A stretch of 64,000 nt of DNA from Rhizophagus clarus (GCA_015698045.1 BLAL01000083.1:250501-314500), one strand, 5' to 3'. Shown: positions 12,640 to 24,051, counted from the first letter of the stretch. Made by a program: numbers and translations. Notes: generated by a model from the sequence alone, not told the origin.

Positions 12640-13020
12640 TAATGTTCTTTTTTTCTTTCTAATTTGACCTGATCTCTTTCCAAGCAAAAAAAAAATTTTA
12701 CGCTTTTCCTCACAATTCACAATTTTAAAGTCCAAGTCCAGCAATATCATCCCTAAAGAAAAAAAATAAAAAGAGAACATTAACAATACTCCTAAATTAA
12801 AAAAAAAAACATTTCTATTAATAACGAAATAGAACCTCTTCCCTTCCATTTATTTTATTTCTAAAGTCCAGTTCGTAGTACTCGTCTGACAATCTACAAA
12901 AAAGAAAAGAAATATTAGAAATGTTTTTATTAATGCTGAAATAGAACTTCCACCCTCCATTTACCTTATTTCTAAAGTCCAGTTCATAGTACTCATCTGG
13001 CACCTTACAAATAAGAAAAA
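12640..13020 (-). repeat. micro-exon/intron-like repeats (array 2)
   Basis: On the minus strand three units are visible. The clearest two have a 41-nt-like block reading (V)PDEYYELDFRNK in one frame, each followed by a donor-like base run (GTAAAT in the copy near 12960, a decayed version near 12850) and preceded by a T-rich tract. A third, diverged block near 12720-12755 follows TTTTTTTTCTTTAG. The encoded PDE-rich peptide resembles that of the array at 59345-60592 (LPDEKHDRTFGIK), so the two arrays look related. Confidence 0.5.
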
Positions 13021-14656
13021 AAAATTATTTTTTTAAAAAAAAAATGATAAAAAAAGTTTTTTTTAAAAAAAGGAAAAACAGTTTTAAATAACTGAAAAGA
13101 AGATAAAATTTTTAGAGAAAACAGAAAATTAAAAACTAACCATTTTTTTTGTAAGTTAGTTTTGACCTTTTTCTTATTTGAAAATGGAGTACTTTTTTTT
13201 AAAAAAAAAATTATTGACGATCAGTAAATTAGTTTATATCAAAACTGATCAGAAATCTACAATCATAGGCAAGCAACTTTATGCTGTACCTAAAAAAAAT
13301 AATAAAATGTTATTTAATAAAAAATAATTAAATAAAAAACTGTTTTTCTTTTTACTTCTTAATAGAACATCTTTATTAAAAAATGTAAAAAACATTATAT
13401 AAACCTGCTATACCATTTAGCTAACTGCTAAGCCATTTTACATCGAACATAAATCAAACAGGTTGGTAAGGGACGTGCCAGAAATCAGCTGATTTAATAG
13501 GGGGTGGGGGTTAACCTAAAAATCAGGTTCCTATGATTGGCTATAAATTATATAATATATATAATTATTATTATTTATATATTAAAATAGTTTTTTGGGA
13601 ACTCTTTCCTGCAGATCTGTCAACCAAATTTTTCACAGAAGAAAAATTTTTTATTTTCATCATAAAGAAAGGATTTTTGCTAATAAAACCAGCTTTAAAA
13701 ACAGCATCAATGTCTTCTATGACCCAAGTTACCCCTATTTCTGCTTTAAAGAGTATACCTTCTGACCGTTTTCATGATGTTATAGTAAATTTTATCTCAG
13801 GACTTATCAAAAGAAACCCAGAGTCTCTCTTTAGCTCAATAATAACTTCAAACCCTTCAGCTATAGATGAGTTTCTTCGCACTTATAAGGACCAAGTTGT
13901 TCTAATAAAAAAGCTGATACAACATATTGCAAGACACCAGTGTTTTCCTATCGTAGCTCAATTTTTAGCTACTTTTCTCAATCTCTTTCTCCTGGATGAC
14001 AAACACCAGGAAATTTTTCTCATAAATTCTAAAATTTGCCAAGTATTAGAGTATGCAAGCAAACAATCTCCCGATATGGAAGATTTAGGGGATCCTATGC
14101 ACCAATCAGACACATCGATTAATTTTGATGTGCTTGATACAAATTCGATAGGATCATTGGAGGATGATATCCTCATCACACTCCCACATAATATCACACC
14201 TGTACCTGTCATGCTCTTAACCAAATCTCAGAAACAGAGTGCTAAAAAGATGGCCCGTAAGGAGAAACAAAAGTTGCAACTACAAACTCCTTCTGGACTG
14301 AATGAACAAGTAGTGCCCACTTTTAGCACAGAATCTTCTGAGTACACACTCTTTAAACCTTCTGATTCAAGGACAGTTACTTTTAATCAAAGTTTACTTT
14401 CTCCTCCTTCCACATCCTATAAGCAGCAATTGAAGCGAGATTCTAAACCACAATTAACGCTTATAGACAATGGAACGAAATTAAAATAGAAAGAGACAGA
14501 CAATAGTTTGAAGAATGGAAATGTTATCATCACCGAATATTGTCCCCAAGAAGAAGAACAAACACAATTACTCGATATTGTAGTATATGATATTCTGGCC
14601 AAATGGGATAACTATACCCTGTTGGCCAATTTAGGATGATGGGGTAAGGTCATATC

Positions 14657-16959
14657 TAGGGTTTGGTAATTACTGAACTGTACTAATCAGTTTCAGTATT
14701 GGAGCAGTTTTAGTTTTACGGTTTACCAAACTGAAACTTTTGGTAAATTTACCAATCGGTTTCAGTAACTGCGGTTTCAGTACCAATTTTGCAATTTACC
14801 GAACTAAATTACTAAATCTAAATAACATAATAAACAAAAATGTTTTATATAGTATAATATAATAAAAAAATGTTTTTAATTAGTTATTTTGATAAAACAA
14901 ATCATTTTGTGGCAGTGTTTTATCAATAAACAAGTTGCAAAATGTTAATTGGATAAAAAAAACGTTCAGCGGTTTTTTGTCAAATTAATTACAAAATTGT
15001 TGCAAAACGTTTTGTTAGTTAATTTTAATAAAAAAATATGTTTCTTTTTGTTGCTATAATTAAAAAACGTTGTGAGACGTTTTTTATTGGTTATCTGTTA
15101 AGTTTAATAAATAAATGTTTTGCAATGTTTTTTTTTGTTGCTTTAATTAAAAATATTGTGAAATATTTTTTATCAGTTAATTTAATAAAAAAATAACATT
15201 TCACAAACATTTTTTTCATCACCTTAATAGAGAACATTGTGAAACATTTTTTATTGGTTAATTTAATAAAAAAATAACGTTTTGCAACATTTTTTTTGTC
15301 ACTTTAATAGAAAATGTTGTGAAACGTTTTTTATCAATTAGTTAATAAAAAAATAACGTTTCGCAATATTTTTTTTATTGCTTTAATAGAAAATGTTGCA
15401 AAATGTTTTTATCTGTTAATTTTAATAAAAAAAATCATTTTACAAACATTTTTTTTGTTGCTTTAATAGAAAACGTTGCAAAATGTTTTTATGTGTTAAT
15501 TTTAATAAAAAAAAGTATTTCACAAACGTTTTTTTTATCACTTTAATAGAAAATGTTGCAAAACGTTTTTTATTGTTAATTTAATAAAAAAATAACATTT
15601 TGCAACGTTTTCTATTAAAGTGATAAAAAAATGTTGCGAAATGTTATTTTTTTATTAAATTAATGATAAAAAATGTTTCGCAATGTTTTCTATTAAAGTG
15701 GTAAAAAAATGTTTGTGAAATGCTTTTTTTTATTAAAATTAACAGATAAAAATGTTTCGCAACATTTTCTATTAAAGTGGTAAAAAATATTTGCAAAACG
15801 CTTTTTTTTATTACAATTAACAGATAAAAATATTTTGCAACGTTTTCTATTAAAGCAACAAAAAAACGTTGTGCAACATTTTTATCACTTTAATAGAAAA
15901 TGTTGCGAAACATTTTTATCTGTTAATTTTAATAAAAAAAATTGTTTTGCAAATGTTTTTTTGTTGCTTTAATAGAAAACGTTGCAAAATATTTTTATCT
16001 GTTAATTGTAATAAAAAAAAGCGTTTTGCAAATGTTTTTTTACCACTTTAATAGAAAATGTTGCAAAACATTTTTATCTGTTAATTTTAATAAAAAAAAG
16101 CATTTCACAAACATTTTTATACCACTTTAATAGAAAACATTGCGAAACATTTTTTATCGTTAATTTAATAAAAAAATAACATTTCGCAACATTTTTTTAT
16201 CACTTTAATAGAAAACGTTGCAAAATGTTTTTATCTGTTAATTTTAATAAAAAAAATTGTTTTGCAAACGTTTTTTTGTTGCTTTAATAGAAAACGTTGC
16301 GAAACATTTTTATCTGTTAATTTTAATAAAAAAAAGCATTTCGCAAACGTTTTTTTTACCACTTTAATAGAAAATATTGCGAAATATTTTTTATTGTTAA
16401 TTTAATAAAAAAATAACATTTCGCAATGGTTTTTTTATCACTTTAATAGAAAATGTTGCGAAACATTTTTTATTAGTTAATTTAGTAAAAAAACGATTCG
16501 CAACTTTATTTTTTGTAACCTTAATAAAAAATATTGTAAAATGTTTTTTATCGTTAATTTGATAAAAAATAATGATTCGCAACTTTATTTTTTGTAACCT
16601 TAATAAAAAACGTTGCGAAACATTTTTTATTAGTTAATTTAGTAAAAAAATGATTCGCAACTTTATTTTTTGTAACCTTAATAAAAAACATTGCGAAACA
16701 TTTTTTATTAGTTAATTTAGTAAAAAATGATTCGCAACTTTATTTTTTGTAACCTTAATAAAAAACGTTGTGAAATATTTTATTAGTTGATGTCATAATA
16801 TCGGTAAATCAGTTCAGTTTTCGGTAATTATCGATTGGTTTCAATAATCATCAATACTGATACCGGTCAGTTTTGGTAATCATCAATACTGATACTAATC
16901 AATTCAGTTCAGTATCAGTTTTTGCAAAAACTGAACTGAACCGAACTGATCAGAGCCTA
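14657..16959. mobile_element. non-autonomous hAT element (8-bp TSD GTCATATC)
   Basis: GTCATATC flanks it directly (14649-14656 and 16960-16967). The ends are TAGGGTTTGGTAATTACTG on the left and, in reverse, TAGGCTCTGATCAGTTCGG on the right. A second copy starting at 63171 keeps the better left end TAGGGCTCTGATCA, which pairs with this right end. Subterminal regions are packed with TTTCGGTA/TACCGAA words. The core (about 14940-16790) is a minisatellite. No transposase is present. It is nested in the retro-insertion at 13598-17941, so it is younger than that insertion. Confidence 0.9.
14940..16790. repeat. palindromic minisatellite, GTTGCGAAACG units
   Basis: Roughly two dozen units of about 75 bp. 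They alternate (A)AACGTTTTGCAACG, T-run, CACTTTAATAGAAAA, GTTGCGAAACG, T-run, GTTAATTTTAATAAAAAAA. Each half is nearly palindromic, and the orientation switches near 15,600, where two inverted arms meet. Copies differ mostly by CG against TG or CA. The short hydrophobic reading frames here are accidents of the repeat. Confidence 0.85.
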
Positions 16960-18289
16960 GTCATATCAGTCAGCACAAGGGTGCACAAGAAGTATTTATC
17001 TGCCAGGGTTAGACTGATTCCTGACCACGAGTACTTAAAATGTTATAATGGAGAGAACTGGACTGTCAATTTGGAAGGAATCCCTGTGCGATGGTTCCTG
17101 CTTCCTGGCACCTTTCAGAAAGGAAACAACATGAAAAGTTCCAAGCTGTTGTATACAATATTCCAGAAAATATGACAAATGCCTCCTTATTTCCGAATGG
17201 CTGCCTACACCAGTTTTTATTGGATAGTAGAATCAAATCATTTAAGTTAGTTAAAGAAGTTGATGGGACGAGAAAACTGATAGGTTACTTTGACACTTAG
17301 GATTACGTTTTCACACGCATTAATAACCTTCAGTTTTGGAATAATGTTCAAATTTTTTGGTGTCAGTATTCCACCCCTAACTTCAAGAATTTACGTAAAT
17401 CTGCTCGAATTAGCAATGCAGACAAGTCGTCAAAGATCCCTAATAGGTCTAACTTTTCTTTTTCAGGTTTTAATACTAACAACCGCAAGAGTGATCACAA
17501 TAAAACTCCTAAATCTGGACGTTCTACCAAGAAGATCGATCAATTAAGAAACAACCAGTCTAAGAAGCCAGATGTAAAACATTTAATCGCTGGCTGAAGG
17601 TATTATTAAAACATTATGTTTAGTTTAGTTGGAAGAGATAGATAGAAAATTCCATACTAACTTCTTGTCATGCTTAGCATTCGCTTTACGTGATGTTATT
17701 TTGTTTTATTAGATCGTAGAATTTTTTTTTTCTTTTTTCGTTTTTCTTTATACCTTGAACAATTCTATAACTAGAATTCCTATTATACTAAAGAGAATAG
17801 GCTAGGGATATAGTAGTCATGAGATATATTTGTGACCCTAATGTGAGGAACTGGTAGACTTGATTTCACTGATCTTTTGTATACTTTTCTATCTTTTTTC
17901 ACTGAATAAAAGCACTTCTTTTGCCTAAAAAAAAAAAAAAAAAAATAGTTTTTTGCAATTATCTTGCCATCTAATAGCTTAATTTAACCAAGTTTTTTTT
18001 TATTTTGTAGAGCTTATCAAAAGCTATAAAACAAAAAATTCATAAACATTGGATTACTAGATTACAAGTTATTTATATAAATATAATTATATATATTATT
18101 ATATATTTTTTTAACCAATCAAAATGCGATCAGGTGGGGGTGGAGGGTAAAGGCTACTAATTGAAGGAAATCAGCTGATTTCTGATACGCTCCTAAGTAA
18201 CCTAATGCAATATCCTATTACTCTAACAAGTTTACATTAACTATCTATTTATTTACTCTTTATTTAAATTTTTAATATTTATTTTTTTT

Positions 18290-18745
18290 AGCTACAATAG
18301 TACAACTTTAGACTTAGGGTATACTTGTAATGGGGGGATTGCTTAAAGAAATGTTCTTTTTCTTTATTTTATAGGGAACGGCCTTAGAAATAGCTTCAGA
18401 CTTAGGGTATCTAACATTTCTTTTTCCTTTATTTTTAGGGAATAGTCTAAAAGACGACTTCAGACTTGTAATGAGAGAAGCTTCAGTTGAAAATTGCTTA
18501 AAGAAACGTTCTAATATTTCTTTCTTCTTTATTTTATAGGGAATAGCCTTGGAGACGGCTTCAGACTTAAGGTATGTTGTAATGAGAGAGGGCTTTGGTT
18601 GGAAATTGCTTAAAAAAACGTTTTAACATTTCTTTTCTTCTTTATTTTTATAGGGGTTATGTAAGTATATTTCGATAGGAAGGAATTTATTTAAAGAAAT
18701 GTTTTAACATTTCTTTTCTTCTTTATTTTTCTAGTGAATAAGTTT
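18290..18745 (+). repeat. micro-exon/intron-like tandem array (array 3)
   Basis: Four to five units of about 115 bp on the plus strand. Each has a pyrimidine tract (TTTCTTCTTTATTTTATAG), a block of about 32 nt (GGAATAGCCTTGGAGACGGC...), then a donor such as GTATGTTGT, then a GTTTTAACATTTC branch-like stretch and the next tract. The first unit is degraded. Its strand is opposite to array 2. Confidence 0.6.
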
Positions 18746-19867
18746 GGATATAATGTTGCAGTAGGAATATACTTAGAAAACAGTTTAATAGTAATGCATC
18801 TAATGTTAGTAATATGTTTACTATAATCTTAAAAATATGTAATTTAATAAAATAAAATAAATAAAATTTACAAGTTTATTTTAAATTTGCGTATTTTACA
18901 TCATTTTTCTAACTAAGAATTGTGTTACTATATAAAAAAAGTTGCGTAGAGTTAATAATAAATCATTTGTGAGTATTGTTTGAGGTCCTAGCGTAAAATA
19001 AAAATAAAATAATTCGCCAATACAGAACTGTCATAAACAGCATAAAATAAAATAAATCAAATTCACTTATATGTAAAATATTATTTTTTTTAATAAAAAA
19101 ATGGCTTAATGTGATTGAATAAGAACTACCGCTCTTTCTATTGCAAAAAAGTGTGTTCCCATAATACTAATTTTAGTTTAGTGTAACTTATCACTATTTT
19201 TAGATGTAGATCATTTTAGTAGAACATTCGCAATTATCTCAATTATCTCGATTTTTTATTATGTAAACTGACTTTCATTTATAATTGAAAAATGTAGCCC
19301 ATATCAAAATCTATTCAAATATAGCAAAAACTCATTTTTCATTTCTGAGGTAGTTTTCGCCCTTTCTATTGCAAAAACCCCATATGATTGAATAAACAAT
19401 AAAATGGAATATAAATGTGAATGAATAAGAAAAATAATTTTTAAGCAAATTTATAAATAAAATAAAGTTTCAGGAAAATTACCATATAAAAATATAATTA
19501 ATATCACCATAAATATAAAAGAAGTATTGTTTTGTGTGTTTGAAAATAGGTAATTTATCAAATAAAATCTTAATTTTAAAGGCTTTAAAATAAAAGTTTT
19601 CAATGAAATATGTGATAGTAAAAAAAAATTATAATTAAATAATGTAAACATTTATTTTTAATTAATTGTAAAAGAAAAGAAATAATATTTAGTAAAACAG
19701 TTCAATTTATAAAAGGATTTAAAATTAGAGATATTAGTTAATCTTTAAATAAATAAATAAAGATTTAACATTATAGAGATATTATTTTATAAGGGAAAGA
19801 AATTTAAATTAGAAGAAGTAAAATTTTTAAATATAAAAGAAATATTGTTTTCAAAAAAATAAACCAA
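18746..19867. other. AT-rich spacer with TTTCTATTGCAAAAA end-repeats
   Basis: No gene is supported. The motif CTCTTTCTATTGCAAAAAA appears near 19132 and CCCTTTCTATTGCAAAAACC near 19361-19380. Both are reverse-oriented relatives of the motif at 12384. The rest is low-complexity AT sequence up to Harbinger copy B. Confidence 0.4.
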
Positions 19868-20123
19868 TTTAGGGATATGTCAGAAATCAGCTGCTGATTA
19901 ATAGGGTAACCTAAAAATTCAGGTTCCTATGATTGGCTATAAATTATATAATATATATAATATATTATTACTATTTATATAATAAAATAGTTTTTTGCAA
20001 TTATCTTGCCATCTAATAGCTCAATTTATTTAAACTTTTTTTTATTTTGTAGGGCTTATTAAAAGCTATAAAACAAAAAAATATTCATAAAAATTGGATT
20101 ACTAGATCAAGAGTTAATTATAT

Positions 20124-22095
20124 TTTTAAAAACCAATTACTTTATTAAGTAAATGCCCTAGGGCGACGTCAGGATACATAAAGAAACTAACTATATCAAA
20201 ACCAACTTTGAGAAACTAGCTAGAGTCAAGCAGCATCCAATCCCATCGAAATATGATGACCGGTTGGACCAAAGTCCCAATTTCCAATTAAGGAAGAAAA
20301 TTGTAGCAACCTATCCAACACAGAACCCAACCCAAAAAAAGAAAAAAATAAAACACTATATACGACTAAAATTTAGATATTAGAGTTAGTAACAGTTTGA
20401 CAATATCCATCTTATTATCAGTCTTCTTGCTCAAGGACTTCTTCTTTTTCTTGTCTTTTGACTTTTTCGAAGTCTTTGTCTTGTCCTTATGAGGTTTAGA
20501 ATTAGCCGAGTGAGTTTTTGAGGAACGAGAATTCTTGGACTTTTTAGAGGGGTCAGTTTTTTTGGACACCCTAGAGGAACCAGAGGAATTCTTGGACTTT
20601 GTGGTTTTTGAGGCGGTAAGGGAAGCTGAACACCAAGGAAGAGAGTAGTCAACATCATTATGATTGAAATTAAATCTGGTCTTCCTACAGATTTCTACAT
20701 CGTCATATTTTTCGAAGAAGACTACAATCGAAGCCTTTCCACCTGTTTCAAATTGTTTAATAGCTTTGATTAGTAAATTACCAAACATTTCCTGAGAAGG
20801 AGCAGTGTGTTCCCATGTTAGCCAATAACGAGATTCTTGAGGTAAATCATTAAGATATAAGCGAAACTGTTCTCTTTTTTTTCTTTAGTGTAGTGACCAG
20901 TTTTCAGGGAACCAATGTACTGAGATATTACCAAGGGAGTATTGCCATATCCCCTGTTCAAAGGAAGCGAGTGCGAAAGTTGAGAGACATATTTTGATCT
21001 AAAGCGTTTGATATTTCCTTTGCTTTTTTACAGTCATCGAGATAGGATCTCCCCACGCTTTGAGTTCAGCAAGTATTTTTTCATGGGACCAACTTGAGGG
21101 TACGTCATAAACGAAGATATCCCTAATGTTATTAACTTTTTCATCAGGAATATTAGCATTTACAAATATTTTTTCCACCGATTTATCTGTAACCTTCTTT
21201 TTCTTCTTATCATTTGGCGTAGTATTACTACTACCAGAAGGTTGCAGAGGTATAGGGTTATCATCGTTGGTGTTCTCCATGTTTACATCAATCAATTCCT
21301 CATCAGCTGTAGACGGTCGCTGTTCGGGCATAATCGGCGATTTCAAGGAGGTACCAGGTTGAGATATTCCTATTTCAGGTATTATCGGTGGTATGACCAG
21401 GTGTGAGTCACCAGAATTAACCGGATTCTGCATACCACGTGACATTTCCTTTACGACTGTATCGCCCACTTTTTTCTCAAGGTTGGACGAAACTTTTTCA
21501 AAAAATTCAGGCTGGTGGAGATAACACTCAAAAACCCTTAGACCTGAATGTACCACCAAAGAAATTAGTGTATTAGGAATGTTCGTTCATTGTGATATAG
21601 CTTTGTATCTTACAGGTTTAGCAGCAGCGCCAAAGGTCTTTATTAACCTTTTGCCTTGTTCCTGGGCAGTGCCACTTGTAATTTGTTGAAAATTTTCTTC
21701 TAACAATTGTAGAACATGTTGTTCAAATTGTATACACCATGACGCTATTCGGGCATCCGTTGTTTCTATCGCAGGGGTAGTAGGTTGTGGTGAAGATACT
21801 GGTTGCTTGTTTTTGTTTTTCTTCTGTTTCTTTTTCCCTTTTTCTTGGATTGAACTTTGGTCCAAGTGCGCTGGGGAGGAGGGGGCTCATCACCCTCTCT
21901 ATAAACTGAATAAGAAATAATAGAGGATGACTCTTCAGTTTCAGAAGAAGAGTCATTATCAGTAGGAAGAAGTTGTTCCTCCATAAAATATTTATTTTGA
22001 CTCAACTCCATAACGTCGTTATTAAATAAAATAAAAAAAAAAAATTTTGTTTTAAATTTTATTATGGTTGTGAACAGAACGGGGAAGAGTTGCTT
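20124..22095 (-). mobile_element. LINE-type retro-insertion carrying only ORF1 (second copy)
   Basis: A 17-bp direct duplication (TCAAGAGTTAATTATAT) lies at 20107-20123 and 22096-22112. The insert reads on the minus strand. It starts AAAGCAACTCTTCCCCG, has a short T-rich leader and ORF1 from 22011, and ends shortly after the ORF with a weak A-rich tail (ATTGGTTTTTAAAAA). It has no reverse transcriptase, although the 5' end appears present, so it is not a 5'-truncated LINE. Confidence 0.75.
20366..22011 (-). pseudogene. LINE ORF1-like gene with RRM-like domain, frameshifted
   Basis: ATG at 22011 opens an acidic Ser/Glu-rich start (SSSETEESSSIISYSVYREG) and a PPPPQRTWTKVQSKKKGKRN basic block. 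A helical segment (ASWCIQFEQHVLQLLEENFQ) and a long linker follow, then an RRM-like domain (IRDIFVYDVPSSWSHEKILA, AWGDPISMTVKKQRKYQ), a second conserved block (VVFFEKYDDVEICRKTRFNF) and a Lys/Ser-rich tail (KTSKKSKDKKKKKSLSKK). At least three frame changes or stops interrupt it, near 21,850, 21,580 and 20,995. The copy at 42,276-43,749 shares the same domain order. The expected role is RNA binding for retrotransposition. It resembles ORF1 by layout, not by a diagnostic enzyme. Confidence 0.65.
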
Positions 22096-22266
22096 TCAAG
22101 AGTTAATTATATAAATATAATTATGTATATTATTATATATTTTTTTAATCAATCAAAATGCGATCAGGTGGGGGGTGGGAGTAAGGGCTACTAATTGAAG
22201 GAAATCAGCTGATTTCTGGCACACTCCTTAATAAGATGATTAATTACATTATTATAGTAATTGTTT

Positions 22267-22788
22267 GGGCTTGGCTCTTCTAATGTACTCGTAAGAGACA
22301 CTCCCTCCTATAAGGCCTATAAAGGTGGAATGGAGAATATGAGTTCAATCCACCCAGCCAACAGATGTTTTATGAATAATTCATCATGTGGGGACCTACC
22401 AATTGCTCTAGAAAGGTGATGATCTTCTGGTCCACAGTTACTAGTAGGGGAGAGATGGTAATCAGAGTGAGTACAGATCATCAAGTATCTAAATGTCTAT
22501 AAGATACTATCTAAATTGAAAGATCAAAAAGATTAAACACCCACTGCCTTATAGTGTTAAGGTTAGTCCTCCTGACCACCCCACAACTATGACTACTCAT
22601 GGTGGTGATGTTTTAGCCTGTCATTCAGAAGGTAGGGCTGACAGGTGTTCAGGCATCATAGGTCTCCTTTCATAGCGAAAGTTTTTACAGTTTTCTTTAT
22701 ATATATATTTTAGTCTAGTACTTATTTAATGTATAACTGTATCTGTGGTACCCACCTGTAAAAATAAAAATAAAAAATAAAAATAAAA
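22267..22788 (+). mobile_element. SINE-like retro-insertion with (AAAAAT)n tail
   Basis: Flanked by a 16-bp direct repeat ATTATAGTAAT(T/C)GTTT (22251-22266 and 22789-22804), with one mismatch. The insert is unusually GC-balanced for this window, has no ORF, and ends in AAAATAAAAATAAAAAATA repeats. GTTCAATCC at 22343-22351 fits an RNA polymerase III box B, and TGGCTCTTCTA near 22271 is a weak box A candidate. A tRNA-derived SINE is likely. A 5'-truncated LINE 3' end is the alternative. Confidence 0.65.
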
Positions 22789-22886
22789 ATTATAGTAATC
22801 GTTTATCACAGGTCAAATGATGTCAAATCAGCTATTAATCAGTTATCAATTAGCTATTAGGATTGATGAACAGTCAAACAAATTAA

Positions 22887-24051
22887 GGGTAGAGTGCAGT
22901 AATATACATTGGAAGATTGGAAGCTATTGGAATCTTCCAATTCTTCCAATTCCAAGCCTTCCAATTCCAATAAATTTTTATTGGAAGATTGGAAGTACTT
23001 AATTCACGTGATCTTTATTTATTAACCAATAGAATTAAATTGTAACTTATATAATATATCTGATATATCTGAATATTTATTTATTTAAAATTAATTTTCT
23101 TGTTATTATCATTAACACTAATAAGATTTTATTGTAAAAACTTCTGAAAATTGCTATCTAATATTTGTAAGTTAATAAAGAAAGAAAAAAACATTTTTTA
23201 ATTATACAAGATTATTTATTTAAGCGATATTAGAAGTAGTATTGGAAGCATTGGAAGCGATATTGAAAGCTTCCAATACTACTTCCAATAGTACAAAAGT
23301 TTTATTGGAAGTTTCCAATTCACATGATTTATTAAAAGATTAAAATCTTCCAATCTTCCAAATCTTCCAATTGATCTTCCAATTTCAATGGAAAGTTATT
23401 GGAAGCACAAATTGCATATCACTAGTAGAGTATATCTACGCCACAATATATATATGATTTTAGACTAAAAAATGTAGATCATCACGTGATACAAAATAAG
23501 CAAAATTTATGATTTCTCGCAAATTACCATATGAATTTTATTAAATACACATTTAAAAAAAGTATAAACATGCACTTCATTTATTTATTAAAGTGTTTAA
23601 CCATTTGCTATTAGTTTTTTTGAATGTATTTAGATTTTTAAAATCAAATATGACTAATAATAAAAAAATAAAATGGCATTAATAAAAAATTTTATTTGAA
23701 TAAGTAAATGCACAATAATTTTTTGACATAAATATTCTTTTTTATTATACTATTAACTTGTAAGGTTTCATAAGTTTAAAGTTAATTTGAAAATATGTTC
23801 TCTAGGTGATTCGCAACTTACCATAGAAGATTCGCAACTTAATGATAACTTCATAATGTAATATTTTGTTATAAGCCTTACTTGTATTATACTTTACTAA
23901 AGTTTATTTAAAAGACAGAAACTCTAGCTTTCTAAAGAATACTTTTAAACAGTTTTTCATAAAATATTGAGTAAGTTTTCCTTGTAGCGAAGTAAAAAAA
24001 AAAAATGATTTTTTTTTAGCCATATGATCAGCCATATCGATCTCTCTACCC
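22887..24051. mobile_element. TTAA-flanked TIR element (copy 1), hAT-interrupted
   Basis: GGGTAGAG...CTCTACCC ends lie between TTAA tetranucleotides (22883-22886 and 24052-24055). After subtracting the hAT insertion at 22897-23424 and its duplication, the element is 629 bp, against 630 bp for the copy at 36272-36901. TTAA targets fit piggyBac-type elements, but a TA duplication (Tc1-like) inside TTAA cannot be excluded. The only reading, on the minus strand near 23904-24030 (MAKKKSFFFFTSLQGK), is shared by both copies but too short to call a gene. Confidence 0.75.
22897..23424. mobile_element. non-autonomous hAT element (TSD GTAGAGTG/A)
   Basis: The left end is CAGTAATATACATTGG, and the right end in reverse is TAGTGATATGCAATTTG. 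GTAGAGTG at 22889-22896 and GTAGAGTA at 23425-23432 form an 8-bp duplication with one change, and the intact copy at 36272 shows the unduplicated site. The body is a scatter of TTGGAAG/CTTCCAA words in both orientations. It is non-coding. Confidence 0.85.

Larger units (their letters stand above)
13710..17597 (+). pseudogene. LINE ORF1-like gene, broken and hAT-interrupted
   Basis: From ATG 13710 an open frame runs to a TAG at 14487-14489 (about 259 aa). The same frame continues past it with DILAKWDNYTLLANLG to the hAT insertion at 14657, and resumes after it with ISVSTRVHKKYLSARVRLI. The WGKVIS...RVRL part resembles the RRM-like AELKAWGDPISMTVKKQRK of the ORF1 at 20366-22011. The N-terminal 130 residues are helical and hydrophobic. 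The middle has a basic KSQKQSAKKMARKEKQKL patch. The C-terminal part (NNRKSDHNKTPKSGRSTKK) is basic and probably binds nucleic acid. After 17175 frame changes are needed. There is no recognised enzyme domain. ORF1 proteins of this kind bind the element's RNA. Confidence 0.6.
13598..17941 (+). mobile_element. LINE-type retro-insertion carrying only ORF1
   Basis: It is bounded by a 14-bp target duplication (AAAATAGTTTTTTG at 13584-13597 and 17942-17955) and ends in a run of A residues (17926-17945), the signature of target-primed reverse transcription. Copy B of the host MITE keeps the empty site (AAAATAGTTTTTTGCAATT near 19985). It contains an ORF1-like gene and a 3' UTR (17590-17925) with AATAAA about 30 bases before the A-tract. 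No reverse transcriptase or endonuclease is present. A 2.3-kb hAT element (14657-16959) later inserted into it, so the original insert was about 2.0 kb. Confidence 0.8.
13470..18193. mobile_element. Harbinger-type MITE (copy A), split by a retro-insertion
   Basis: The left end GGGACGTGCCAGAAATCAGC pairs with the right end, in reverse GGAGCGTATCAGAAATCAGC, and TAA flanks both sides (13467-13469, 18194-18196). Three-base TWA duplications and GG-starting ends are typical of PIF/Harbinger MITEs. Without the insertion at 13598-17941 the element is about 380 bp and has no coding capacity. Copy B at 19871-22227 shares its whole length. Confidence 0.8.
19871..22227. mobile_element. Harbinger-type MITE (copy B), split by a retro-insertion
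   Basis: The left end GGGATATGTCAGAAATCAGC and the right end, in reverse GGAGTGTGCCAGAAATCAGC, are flanked by TTA on both sides (19868-19870, 22228-22230). Without the insertion at 20124-22095 it is about 370 bp. It aligns along its length with copy A, which keeps the sequence around the insertion point without an insertion. Confidence 0.85.

Noticed and set aside
13958-14224. Minus-strand frame opposite the ORF1 relic
   Set aside because: Antisense of a better-supported reading frame; no recognisable motifs.
15869-16582. Short open frames inside the GTTGCGAAACG array
   Set aside because: They are repeats of the same words in different frames, have no independent codon signal, and sit inside a non-coding hAT element.
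22267-22360. A functional tRNA gene
   Set aside because: Box B is present, but I could not fold acceptor, D, anticodon and T arms. It is better explained as a SINE head.
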